Below are positions 7,028-13,955 of a stretch of DNA of 21,321 bases, one piece after another. The number at the start of each line of letters is the position of its first letter. Positions within the stretch are counted from its first letter, which is position 1. The stretch comes from a virus. The stretch lies in the IMG/VR virus record IMGVR_UViG_3300019924_000022, positions 1-21,321 of that record, one strand, 5' to 3'. The translations under genes were made by a program, and so were the position numbers. The notes below the pieces were generated by a model. It worked only from the letters and a program-made list of their open reading frames with translations. It had not been told where the DNA came from and searched no databases.

Positions 7028-7109
7028 CCCATTCTGGTTCGGCCTACTCGTCGCACTGTTCATCCAGACACTCATCTACGCCGTCGCGTTCGCTATCCTC
7101 GCAGTCTAA
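7020..7109 (+). CDS. Single-span membrane peptide (29 aa)
   Basis: A 29-aa frame starting at ATG 7020, inside the end of the previous gene. It is almost entirely one hydrophobic helix (WFGLLVALFIQTLIYAVAFA). It begins with MTDP and ends in TAA at 7107-7109. Its coupling to the two-span protein suggests the two are made together and may act as a pair. Such a short ORF could arise by chance, so confidence is moderate. Confidence 0.55.
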   Translation: MTDPFWFGLLVALFIQTLIYAVAFAILAV

Positions 7110-7126
7110 CCCACCGCCGCGATAGG

Positions 7127-7132
7127 ATTTTG
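7127..7132 (+). promoter_or_regulatory. TATA-like box for the phosphoesterase gene
   Basis: ATTTTG at 7127-7132 lies about 28-32 nt before the ATG at 7159, whose context is CTCGTATG. There is a 49-nt gap after the small-gene cassette. A leaderless start is inferred. Confidence 0.45.
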
Positions 7133-7158
7133 GTAGGCCGGGCCTACTGTCCACTCGT

Positions 7159-8613
7159 ATGCCTGATTCCGTGCCGACACTTGCCGAGGTTGATGCATCT
7201 CCCCGCCAGCGCGAACTCGCCGAGTACGTCGCACTGTATGGCCCACTCTCTCGTGATTCCGTGGCCGAGGCCTTCGACCTCGCAGGGAACACCGTCAGTG
7301 ACCACTTGCGGCCGTTCAAGGCGGCGGGTGTGATTGTTCACACCGACGACGGCGAGTACGCCCATCACGACGACAGACCGACGACGACGGACAGCGAGGA
7401 CTTACCACAACTCGATGCAGTGCCACTGGGCGACGACCCCGACCCCGCCGACCTGACCGAACGCGAGGAATACATCGCCACGGAACTCACGACGGGCGCG
7501 ACAGTTGAGGGGCTGGCCGATGACCTCGGCGAGCGACCCTCGGTGGTAACTCAACACCTACGGGACCTTCGACAAAACGGCTGGCAGGTCTATGTCGACG
7601 AGACGGCGGGGCAAGTGGCGCTGGAGGGCGACCACAACCTCCGCAGTTCCGAGCACACCGGCACTCGAACCCGCAAGGCGAATCAGTGGTGGGAGTTGCG
7701 CCACTCCGCGCTCGTCAGGGAGTTCAACGGCCTGCAACAGCCAACGGCTGACCCAGTACATACTGCCGATGGCGAGGACTGGTTGCTGCATCTCACCGAC
7801 CTCCACGCTGGCGATGTGGTGCGCCGCGACGACGGCACCGTGGTCTACCAGACTGCCGACATTCCCGACGTGATTGATTACGTCACCGAACAAGCGCTGA
7901 CGCTTGCCGATACGCACGACGCCACCTACGATACCGCACATCTCCTGTGGGGGGGTGACTATCTCACGAACGAAGGCATCTACGAGGGACAATTCGAGGA
8001 CCTCGATGCGTGGCTGGACGAACAGCATGACGCACTCGTCGCGCCGCTGTTGCGCCAACTCAAAGCCTTTGCCGAGCGCTTTCCTGCCGTCAACGTCGTC
8101 TCGCAAGTCGGGAATCACGGCGACCACAGAGCCAGCGGGACGAGCAAACAGGCCAACGCCGACCTCGTTCTCTACAAGACGATTCGCAACGTCGTGGCCG
8201 AACTGCAAAAAGAGGTTGACGTACTCTCAAACGTGACGTTTCGGATCGGGCAGGCACAGGCGTACCGCAACTTTGCCTGCCGCGACGGGCGGATTCGGGG
8301 CCACTTGCGCCACGGCCAGCACCGCCGCCCACAGGCCGAGACGAGCGCCCGCAAAAAGGAGTGGCTATCCACACTGCGCGAACACGAGTTCGACATCGCG
8401 TTCATGGGCCACCACCACGTCTCTGGCCGCATCCCGTGGGATGGCCCGCCAATCCTCGCCACAGCATCGCCGAAGCCATCCGGTGAGTTCGTCGAGCGAA
8501 TCGGCGAATCGGTCAAAACCAGCCAGCAGAACATGGCGACGGTCTGCGGTGTAAGCGACGACGGCATCACGTCTATCTTCCCGATAGATTCGCGCAACTA
8601 CGACGCGCAGTGA
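7159..8613 (+). CDS. HTH-metallophosphoesterase
   Basis: A 484-aa two-part protein. The N-terminus (about 12-65) is a winged-helix domain (RQRELAEYVALYGPLSRDSV, NTVSDHLRPFKAAGVI), and a second similar HTH follows at about 103-150 (TEREEYIATELTTGATVEGL, SVVTQHLRDLRQNGW). The C-terminal half is a calcineurin-like metallophosphoesterase with all its metal motifs: DLHAGD (D214, H216, D219), GGD (D267), GNHGDH (N319, H320), a His pair in RHGQHRRP (H385, H388) and FMGHHHVSG (H418-420). The substrate is not evident; nuclease or phosphodiesterase activity on DNA is plausible given the DNA-binding half. Tailed haloarchaeal viruses commonly carry related proteins. It sits inside the head gene cluster under its own promoter. 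Confidence 0.9.
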   Translation: MPDSVPTLAEVDASPRQRELAEYVALYGPLSRDSVAEAFDLAGNTVSDHLRPFKAAGVIVHTDDGEYAHHDDRPTTTDSEDLPQLDAVPLGDDPDPADLTEREEYIATELTTGATVEGLADDLGERPSVVTQHLRDLRQNGWQVYVDETAGQVALEGDHNLRSSEHTGTRTRKANQWWELRHSALVREFNGLQQPTADPVHTADGEDWLLHLTDLHAGDVVRRDDGTVVYQTADIPDVIDYVTEQALTLADTHDATYDTAHLLWGGDYLTNEGIYEGQFEDLDAWLDEQHDALVAPLLRQLKAFAERFPAVNVVSQVGNHGDHRASGTSKQANADLVLYKTIRNVVAELQKEVDVLSNVTFRIGQAQAYRNFACRDGRIRGHLRHGQHRRPQAETSARKKEWLSTLREHEFDIAFMGHHHVSGRIPWDGPPILATASPKPSGEFVERIGESVKTSQQNMATVCGVSDDGITSIFPIDSRNYDAQ

Positions 8614-8626
8614 CGTGGCCGGTACG

Positions 8627-8632
8627 GTTTTC
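8627..8632 (+). promoter_or_regulatory. TATA-like box for the gene at 8657
   Basis: GTTTTC lies about 25-30 nt before the ATG at 8657, which has the GGGTATG start context. This supports starting at 8657 rather than at the upstream in-frame GTG at 8615, which would place the box inside the gene. Confidence 0.5.
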
Positions 8633-8656
8633 CCGCCCACAGTCCTACCAGTGGGT

Positions 8657-9160
8657 ATGCTCGATACACTCCCGACACTCCTCGAACAGTACCCGGCACT
8701 GCTCGCCGCGCTGGCACTCGTCATGCGGGCCGTGCTCGCGTGGCAGCGCAGTCTGACGTGGTACGAGTACCGAACGCTGCACGGACTCAAGCGATTCGTT
8801 CTCCCGCGACTCGGCACGGGGATCAACGAGAAGGGCGGCAGGGACGACGCCGAGTTCATCACGACGGTGGATCGGTCCCCGCGCAAGACCGTTGGGACAC
8901 TCCGCGAAGCGGGCGCGGTGTTGCACCTCGTCTGCTCGCTCAAGCGACGGCCAGACGGAGCGCTGACGTACGCCCACCTGATCTTCGAGCACGGCGACGA
9001 CCAAACCGAGGCGTTCCTGTTCGCCAACGGTGACGGGACGACGGACGTGTACGCACACTTTGAGCCGGGGCCAGAAACGCCACTGGAACACCTCGGCGGC
9101 GACGAGCAAGAGGACGGCGACCCGCGCGGTGTCGTTCGGGACGCACTGGGCAAGGACTAA
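8657..9160 (+). CDS. Membrane-anchored hypothetical protein (167 aa)
   Basis: Residues about 12-27 (PALLAALALVMRAVLAW) form a hydrophobic N-terminal helix. A basic stretch (RTLHGLKRFVLPRLG) and a soluble alpha/beta domain follow (FITTVDRSPRKTVGTLREAG, LTYAHLIFEHGDD, DVYAHFEPGPETP), ending in an acidic tail. This suggests an N-terminal membrane anchor with a cytoplasmic or virion domain, but I recognise no family. The start is chosen from the promoter-like box 28 nt upstream. It lies between the phosphoesterase and two virion-like beta proteins. Confidence 0.75.
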   Translation: MLDTLPTLLEQYPALLAALALVMRAVLAWQRSLTWYEYRTLHGLKRFVLPRLGTGINEKGGRDDAEFITTVDRSPRKTVGTLREAGAVLHLVCSLKRRPDGALTYAHLIFEHGDDQTEAFLFANGDGTTDVYAHFEPGPETPLEHLGGDEQEDGDPRGVVRDALGKD

Positions 9161-9185
9161 CAGCCACCACCGCGTACCGTCGCAC

Positions 9186-9584
9186 ATGACCAACGACTTT
9201 TCGACAGACTTTGCCACCGACATTGCCGAGTACCTCTTCGACGGCACGCAACTCCCCACCCCGCCGGGAACGATCTACGTTGCACTGTTCGACGACACCG
9301 GCACCGAAGTAACGAGCGATTTCCAGAACGGGCGCGTTGGCCTTGCCGTGCCGGGCGACTGGTCACGGTCAGGCAGTCAGGCTGACAACGGCGTTGACGT
9401 GGCATTCGGCGAGGCAACGGCGGACGTAAGCAACATCGCTCGCGTTGGCCTGTGGGATTCCGCAAGCGGTGGCACGGAGTTCGGACGATTCGATATTGAC
9501 GACGCCGACGCACCGTTTGATGTGTCGGATGGCTCAACACTGACGATCAACACCGGCAATCTGGACTTTGACGTACTGGACTAA
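9186..9584 (+). CDS. Gp80-like tail-fibre/virion protein (132 aa)
   Basis: A 132-aa protein with the architecture of the small phage gp80/tail-fibre-like family: an N-terminal helix (DFATDIAEYLFDG), the strand TIYVALFDDTGTEV, a middle region (VDVAFGEATADVSNIARVGL with WDSASGGTEFGRFDI) and a C-terminal strand pair (GSTLTINTGNLDFDV). In bacteriophages this family occurs among head or tail structural genes, and the residue pattern from Y-V-A-L-F through G-L-W-D to L-T-I-N matches what I recall of it. Its stop overlaps the next ATG (TAATG), so the two are probably made together. It may decorate the capsid or form part of a fibre; location is inferred. Confidence 0.7.
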   Translation: MTNDFSTDFATDIAEYLFDGTQLPTPPGTIYVALFDDTGTEVTSDFQNGRVGLAVPGDWSRSGSQADNGVDVAFGEATADVSNIARVGLWDSASGGTEFGRFDIDDADAPFDVSDGSTLTINTGNLDFDVLD

Positions 9585-9982
9585 TGGTTGATACTGACCT
9601 CACTGTACAATCAGGCAACTCTCGCACCGTCGCCAGCGGCGCGACTGACAACGGCGACCCGGTAGTTGTCGCGGGCGAACTCGTCGTGGCTGGCGAGGTG
9701 CAGGTCAAACCGGACTATCAACCCGTCGCCGCCGGAGCCGGTGGCGCGGACGGTGATACAGTCACGCAACGCCGCCGGACAGCAGTTGCCGCCGGCGCAT
9801 CGGGCGCGGCAGGCGGCGCAACGACCCAACGGGAACGCACGTTCTCCGCCGCAGGTGCCGGTGGCGCAGACGGTGGCGTCGTCGCGGTGCAAGTCGTGGT
9901 CCCACTCATCCGGCGGAGTAATCGCACGCAGACGTGGAACGAACGCGACGATCTGGCGCTCGACGCCGAGAGCGACCAGTAA
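9584..9982 (+). CDS. Gly/Ala-repeat virion-associated protein (132 aa)
   Basis: A 132-aa protein coupled by TAATG to the gp80-like gene. Residues 1-48 look like a short beta domain. Residues 49-108 contain three 20-residue tandem repeats beginning AAGAGGADG, AAGASGAAG and AAGAGGADG, the first two followed by TQRRR or TQRER. The C-terminus is charged. Low-complexity Gly/Ala repeats are common in virion surface or fibre proteins, so a structural partner of the upstream gene is likely. I do not recognise a named family. Confidence 0.7.
   Translation: MVDTDLTVQSGNSRTVASGATDNGDPVVVAGELVVAGEVQVKPDYQPVAAGAGGADGDTVTQRRRTAVAAGASGAAGGATTQRERTFSAAGAGGADGGVVAVQVVVPLIRRSNRTQTWNERDDLALDAESDQ
9728..9907 (+). 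repeat. Three 60-bp in-frame tandem repeats
   Basis: Three consecutive 60-nt units each begin with a GCCGCCGG-like or GCCGCAGG-like sequence and encode the Ala-Ala-Gly motif described for the surrounding gene. Units 1 and 3 are the most alike; unit 2 has diverged. Confidence 0.6.
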
Positions 9983-9983
9983 T

Positions 9984-9989
9984 CTTTTG
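9984..9989 (+). promoter_or_regulatory. TATA-like box upstream of GTG 10014
   Basis: CTTTTG lies 25-30 nt before a GTG at 10014 that opens a 55-codon frame. The spacing matches the other promoter-start pairs in this window. Confidence 0.4.
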
Positions 9990-10013
9990 GCACTGTCCCC
10001 CAATATCTGAACC

Positions 10014-10181
10014 GTGGCCGCCGGAGTCGTGGGCCGCTGGCTTGCCGGTGACGCGGCAGGATTCCACAACGTCCAAGCCCACACCGAAACGCTGTATTGT
10101 GGTCACGGATCGAACCAAGAACGAACGTCGACCTCGAACGCTATCGAGATTCCAACCCACTGCACGGTCGGAACGTCATAG
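10014..10181 (+). CDS. Possible small protein (55 aa) with GTG start
   Basis: The stretch 9983-10277 has no obvious long gene. Within it, a frame from GTG 10014 to TAG 10181 encodes 55 aa, beginning VAAGVVGRWLAGDAAGF and containing two Cys and several His residues. Support is the TATA-like box at the standard distance and fairly GC-rich third codon positions at the start. Against it are the lack of ATG, the lack of a recognised family and the short length. I see nothing further in 10182-10247 before the protease promoter. Confidence 0.35.
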   Translation: MAAGVVGRWLAGDAAGFHNVQAHTETLYCGHGSNQERTSTSNAIEIPTHCTVGTS

Positions 10182-10247
10182 CTTGTCATCTTCCGCCACA
10201 CGGCAGGAACGTGTCATATCCGTGCCGGGGCTACCCGACCCGGCACG

Positions 10248-10253
10248 CTTTTC
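10248..10253 (+). promoter_or_regulatory. TATA-like box for the protease gene
   Basis: CTTTTC lies 25-30 nt before the ATG at 10278. No Shine-Dalgarno sequence is seen, so a leaderless start is inferred. Confidence 0.45.
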
Positions 10254-10277
10254 CGAACTCTGGTCCCATAGACAGAC

Positions 10278-11639
10278 ATGGGACTGCCGACTTACGAGTC
10301 ACTGGACGACCTTGCAAAGACGCTTGCCGCCGAGTTGCAGGTGGGGACCGATACCGCCCAACGCCTTGCTCGGGAGCTCGACGCCGAAGCGAGCCACGAT
10401 CTTGGCGATGCCGACGAACTGTATCAGTCGATGAAAGACGGTGCTGGGATGATTGCCGACGTTGGTGTCGACATTCTCTCCGGCGTTGACGTACCGGCCA
10501 TTGACAGCCAGATGCTCACGCTCAAGAGCAACGGCAATGGAGTGTGGGGCGGCGAGCGGCAGGTCTTGCTGCGCAAAGACGACGACACCGAGCGGCGGAT
10601 TTCCTCGGCGGCGGCGATGATCCCGCGCGAACCCGACAAGGAGGGCGAAACCGTCTCGACGCCCACGGTGGAGCAGGCGGCACACGACTACCTCAAGGGC
10701 CTGCAAGACAACGACGGCACTGGCGTGGACACCGACCACAACCTGATTGACGACAAAGGCCACGTCGTGGAGTCGCGCATCCTCCGCGAAGACCGGGAGT
10801 TCGACCTCCCCGATGGTGGCACGAAGACCCACAAGGCCGGGTCGTGGCTGGTTGATATTGAGTGGGCTGCCGAGCCGTGGGAGCGGGTGAAAGCTGGCGA
10901 CATTGAGGGCATCAGCATCTACGGCACGGCGGAGCAGGTGCCGATTGAACGCTCTGAGGATCTGACAAAGGAGTTCGTCGTGCCCTTCGCCGACGAGAGT
11001 GTGGTGCAAGTCCTGTACGCTTCGCGTGCTGTCGCGGCGAAGGCGGCGCGTCGGATGGGCTTCGACGGCGAGGATGATGCAATCACGCACGAACACGAAT
11101 ACGACGGCGACCCGCACTATATGCCCGCGCCGAGTCACGAGGAGTATGTCGAAGCCTACAACGACTTTGCCGAGTCCGAAGAGTTCGGGCCAGTGGACGA
11201 AGACGGCGAGACAGTCGCGGCGTCGGCCACAGTCGCAAAGGGCGAGTTCTCCGAAGGCGAAGCGGTGTACTGGGACTGGCAAGGCGACCGCGTGCATGGC
11301 CGTATCGCCGAGGAACGCGAAGAGTCTGCAACGGTGGACGGCGTGACGATTACTGGCGACGACGATGAGCCAGTCTATCTCATCGACGAGTACGACGAAG
11401 AGGTGGATGCACTGCGCCGGGAGAACGTCGCCAAACCAGAGTCGTCGTTGAACGAATCCAGCCGAGAGATTCCCGACCGGAGCGAGGAAAACTATGCCAG
11501 TTCGGCCAGTGCAAAACAGGCGGTGACGTGGGAGGGGTACGAGAAAGTCGGAACGCGGATTGATGAGTTCGGGAATGAAGTGCCGCGGATGGTTCCGAAG
11601 TCGGCGGCGAAGCGACTGCGCAAACAGGATAACGATTAA
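10278..11639 (+). CDS. XkdF-like prohead protease with Tudor-like domain
   Basis: A 453-aa protein. Residues about 120-230 match the XkdF-type prohead serine protease: AAHDYLKGLQ, then VDTDHN with the likely catalytic H154, then HVVESRI with the likely catalytic S166, then GSWLVDIEWAAEPWERVKAG and GISIYGTAEQV. Its role is to process scaffold and capsid proteins during prohead maturation. Residues about 320-391 are a separate Tudor/SH3-like domain (FSEGEAVYWDWQGDRVHGRI to AKPESSL) closely matching one in the portal fusion. The C-terminus is basic (PKSAAKRLRKQDND). It directly precedes scaffold and major capsid genes, the canonical order. Confidence 0.9.
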   Translation: MGLPTYESLDDLAKTLAAELQVGTDTAQRLARELDAEASHDLGDADELYQSMKDGAGMIADVGVDILSGVDVPAIDSQMLTLKSNGNGVWGGERQVLLRKDDDTERRISSAAAMIPREPDKEGETVSTPTVEQAAHDYLKGLQDNDGTGVDTDHNLIDDKGHVVESRILREDREFDLPDGGTKTHKAGSWLVDIEWAAEPWERVKAGDIEGISIYGTAEQVPIERSEDLTKEFVVPFADESVVQVLYASRAVAAKAARRMGFDGEDDAITHEHEYDGDPHYMPAPSHEEYVEAYNDFAESEEFGPVDEDGETVAASATVAKGEFSEGEAVYWDWQGDRVHGRIAEEREESATVDGVTITGDDDEPVYLIDEYDEEVDALRRENVAKPESSLNESSREIPDRSEENYASSASAKQAVTWEGYEKVGTRIDEFGNEVPRMVPKSAAKRLRKQDND

Positions 11640-11642
11640 ACG
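11634..11642 (+). promoter_or_regulatory. TATA-like box for the scaffold gene
   Basis: GATTAAACG overlaps the protease stop codon and lies 23-31 nt before the ATG at 11665, whose context is CGTGTATGG. This supports 11665 over upstream in-frame starts. Confidence 0.45.
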
Positions 11643-11664
11643 CGGCGGCCACCCATACCCGTGT

Positions 11665-12297
11665 ATGGGCGACGACGATACCGGCACCCGAACACTCTCC
11701 GAAGCCGACATTGCAGCCATCAAAGATGGCCTACAGTCGGGCGAGGAGGGCGGCATCTCGCTCAAGGCTGACGAATCCCTTAACGAAGTCTTGGCAGAAG
11801 CCGCCGAACAGATTGCCGAACACGACGACGTAATGCGCGACTCCGCCGCGCTGAAAGAACTGCTCGTCGAGACGGTCGCAAACGAAAACGACGACGGCGA
11901 GGACATGGACGACGACGAGGAGGACATGGAAATGTCCGCCGACGAACTCGCCGAGAAACTCGCCAGCACCGAGAAGATGGTCGGCATGGACACGCTCGTG
12001 ACCATGCTCGGCGAGATGGATGCTATCGACGCGCCGGAGGAAGAAATTGCCGACGCCCTCGCCATGCTCGCAGGCGACGACATGGGCGGCGAAACTGAAG
12101 AGACTGAAGCATCCGAACACGGCGACGAGGAAGACGACGACGAGATGGACAAGTCGGCCACCCGCGCCACGCGCTCGAATCTCGGCAAAGGTGCCGGAGC
12201 GACCGGCGGCGCTGCCGGGACCACGGCGGGCGGCGACGACGCAACGACGAGCAACCCACTACAGGACCGCACAGCCGTCATTACGGAGGACAACTAA
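11665..12297 (+). CDS. Capsid scaffold protein
   Basis: A 210-aa, extremely acidic, helix-rich protein with long runs of Asp/Glu (for example GEDMDDDEEDMEMSADEL) and helical segments such as SLNEVLAEAAEQIAEHDDVM and ADELAEKLASTEKM. The C-terminal part (about 170-205) is Gly/Ala/Thr-rich. Composition, size and position between protease and major capsid protein are those of a scaffold that fills the prohead and is removed by the protease. No sequence family is recognised. The start at 11665 is set by the promoter box and by the context matching other leaderless genes. Confidence 0.75.
   Translation: MGDDDTGTRTLSEADIAAIKDGLQSGEEGGISLKADESLNEVLAEAAEQIAEHDDVMRDSAALKELLVETVANENDDGEDMDDDEEDMEMSADELAEKLASTEKMVGMDTLVTMLGEMDAIDAPEEEIADALAMLAGDDMGGETEETEASEHGDEEDDDEMDKSATRATRSNLGKGAGATGGAAGTTAGGDDATTSNPLQDRTAVITEDN
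12285..12290 (+). promoter_or_regulatory. Shine-Dalgarno site for the major capsid gene
   Basis: GGAGGA lies 9 nt before the ATG at 12300, inside the end of the scaffold gene. It is a strong ribosome-binding site, unlike the leaderless starts nearby, and suggests that capsid protein is made from a shared scaffold-capsid transcript at high level. Confidence 0.6.
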
Positions 12298-12299
12298 CA

Positions 12300-13556
12300 A
12301 TGTCTACCACGCAAACGTCGAAGAAACGACACAACGAGGTTGTCAAATCGCACAGTAAGCGAGAGTCAGCCTACAAGAACAGTTTCGGGGATTTCCCCCG
12401 CGATACCATCTACCGCGACCCGCTCGGCTTCAAGACTGGCGGCGAAAGCGTCTTGATGCAAAAAGAGTGGTCGGAGATGCTGACCGAGGACGTGGACTGG
12501 GGCGCAACTGCCACCGGGACACGGCACGCCTCAATCATTGAGAAGTGGAACGAGCTCCAGCACAAGGGCTTCACCGTCAAGCAGACCACCGAAGAGATCT
12601 CGAAGGCGTTGGGCACGGGTGACTTTCAGCTTCCGCTGGACATCATTCAGGATGTGTTTGTCGTTCAGCCCGAGCAGACCCCCGCCGCAGAGTTCATCAC
12701 CCGCGTCACCACGCAGGACGACCGCGTGCATGCAACGCCCGTCACCGACCAGCCCGAACCGTCCTTTGACCTCGAAACCGGCGCGGCGACGGACGCCGAT
12801 GGCAACCGGGTGTACGCCTTCGATGACGCCGATTACGCGGACCTCGTGTACGACGTGGAGGGCTACGGTGTCGCTACGCGGATCACCGACAAAATCATCC
12901 TGTCCAGTCAGAACCTCCGCTCGCCGGAAGCGACGACGGAGGAACAGCTACTCATCGGCCACCGCCAGAAGACCGAACGGCAGATCATCTGGGGCACCAA
13001 CGCCGCCGCACCGTCCGAGGGTGACAGTAACGGCTGGGGTGGCTTCGCCGACTACGGCGAACGCTCGCTTTCCGCACTCGCCGAGGCCGATGCCAGCAAC
13101 CCCGCCGACGTGCAGGATTACGTCGAGGACCTGATCGACGAGTGTGAGCGTGCCGGTGCGCCGCTGGAGTCAATCGCCGTCTTCCTGCCGTTCGACCTCC
13201 ACCGCACGCTGCGCCGGGCCTTCGACGAGCGTATCCGCTACGAACCTGCGGAGGCACTGGACGTTGGCTTTGCCACCTTCGCCATGGAAGGCGGACAGGT
13301 CCCGGTGTTCAAGACCAACGCCATTCCGAACACCTCGGCGTATCCCTCCGCCGAGACGAACGACGTGGCCTTTGCGGTCAACATGGACAGCGTGGCGCTG
13401 TATCAGCTACAGGAGCCGACCATCCAGCCACTCGCCAAACTCGGCCCCGAGGAGCGGATTGCCGCCGACCAGTACAACGTGCTCGTCTCTGAGTCCGGCG
13501 ACGGGTCTACCCGGACGGCCGACCACATCCAGATCGGTCAGCTACAGACCTCCTAA
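12300..13556 (+). CDS. Major capsid protein (HK97-fold, inferred)
   Basis: A 418-aa protein directly after the scaffold and before the connectors, the normal place of the major capsid protein. The N-terminal 50 residues are basic and polar, as in an N-arm. A long helix (about 76-106, around SIIEKWNELQHKGFTVKQTT) is followed by an E-loop/P-domain-like beta region (QLPLDIIQDVFVVQPEQTPA). The C-terminal half contains a DDADYADLVYDVEGYGVATR segment, a long helix after GHRQKTERQIIWG and an A-domain-like strand set (VPVFKTNAIPNTSAY, VALYQLQEPTIQPLAK). The HK97 fold is inferred from this layout and from synteny. A Shine-Dalgarno site 9 nt upstream fits high expression. Confidence 0.88.
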   Translation: MSTTQTSKKRHNEVVKSHSKRESAYKNSFGDFPRDTIYRDPLGFKTGGESVLMQKEWSEMLTEDVDWGATATGTRHASIIEKWNELQHKGFTVKQTTEEISKALGTGDFQLPLDIIQDVFVVQPEQTPAAEFITRVTTQDDRVHATPVTDQPEPSFDLETGAATDADGNRVYAFDDADYADLVYDVEGYGVATRITDKIILSSQNLRSPEATTEEQLLIGHRQKTERQIIWGTNAAAPSEGDSNGWGGFADYGERSLSALAEADASNPADVQDYVEDLIDECERAGAPLESIAVFLPFDLHRTLRRAFDERIRYEPAEALDVGFATFAMEGGQVPVFKTNAIPNTSAYPSAETNDVAFAVNMDSVALYQLQEPTIQPLAKLGPEERIAADQYNVLVSESGDGSTRTADHIQIGQLQTS

Positions 13557-13572
13557 GGCCGACCCCACTTCC

Positions 13573-13581
13573 TTTGTATTT
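13573..13581 (+). promoter_or_regulatory. TATA-like box and T-rich stretch after the capsid gene
   Basis: TTTGTATTT lies 20-28 nt before the ATG at 13601 (context GCTGGTATG). It also follows the capsid stop by 16 nt, so it may act as a T-rich archaeal terminator as well as a promoter for the next gene. Confidence 0.45.
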
Positions 13582-13600
13582 CGCCCGCGTAGCCGCTGGT

Positions 13601-13942
13601 ATGAGCGAAACGTGGTATTTCGACGCGACGGAGAGTAACGCCCACGCAGATATTGACGTGCTGTATCCGAGCAAGGACCACCCGGACCTTGCCGACGCCG
13701 AGCAGGTCCGCCCGATTACGGACCCGGACCCGACCATTCCACGCGTAGGTGGTGATGAGAACGACGGCGGCGGCGGTGGCTTTGACTACGAGACATTCGC
13801 AGACCAGCACTGGCGCACCCGCGTTTCACAGATCGAATCCGGCGACGTGGATGACCACCTCGACACAATCGCAGAGCAGACCGGAAGCGACACCGTGGCC
13901 GAAGCCGTCGAAGACCGCCGAACGCAACGGGCCGGTGAGTGA
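13601..13942 (+). CDS. Small head-associated protein (113 aa)
   Basis: A 113-aa acidic protein between the major capsid protein and the first connector. The N-terminus is a beta-like segment (WYFDATESNAHADIDVLYPS), the middle is a Gly/Asp linker (GGDENDGGGGGFDYE), and the C-terminus is helical (about 85-113, DHLDTIAEQTGSDTVAEAVE). The position would suit a head decoration or neck protein, but no family is recognised. The start is taken at the ATG with the GGTATG context and promoter-like box, rather than an upstream in-frame TTG at 13574. Confidence 0.7.
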   Translation: MSETWYFDATESNAHADIDVLYPSKDHPDLADAEQVRPITDPDPTIPRVGGDENDGGGGGFDYETFADQHWRTRVSQIESGDVDDHLDTIAEQTGSDTVAEAVEDRRTQRAGE

Positions 13943-13955
13943 GCCGGGGAAACGC

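Noticed and set aside
8365-9153. A 262-aa open frame on the minus strand
   Set aside because: It spans two unrelated plus-strand genes including the phosphoesterase active-site region and has Ser/Arg-rich composition typical of an antisense shadow.
9934-10434. A 166-aa plus-strand frame across the gap before the protease
   Set aside because: It runs out of frame through the end of the repeat protein and the start of the protease, is Arg/Ser/Pro-rich unlike the acidic proteins here, and has no start-site support.
10299-12293. A 664-aa open frame on the minus strand
   Set aside because: It lies opposite the protease and scaffold genes, is Ser/Val/Arg-rich low complexity, and mirrors the GAC/GAG-rich codons of the plus strand. 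Long antisense frames are expected in high-GC acidic genes.
13573-13581. T-rich stretches after genes read as terminators only
   Set aside because: The same T-rich elements sit at the constant promoter distance from the next ATG, so promoter function explains them better; a dual role remains possible.
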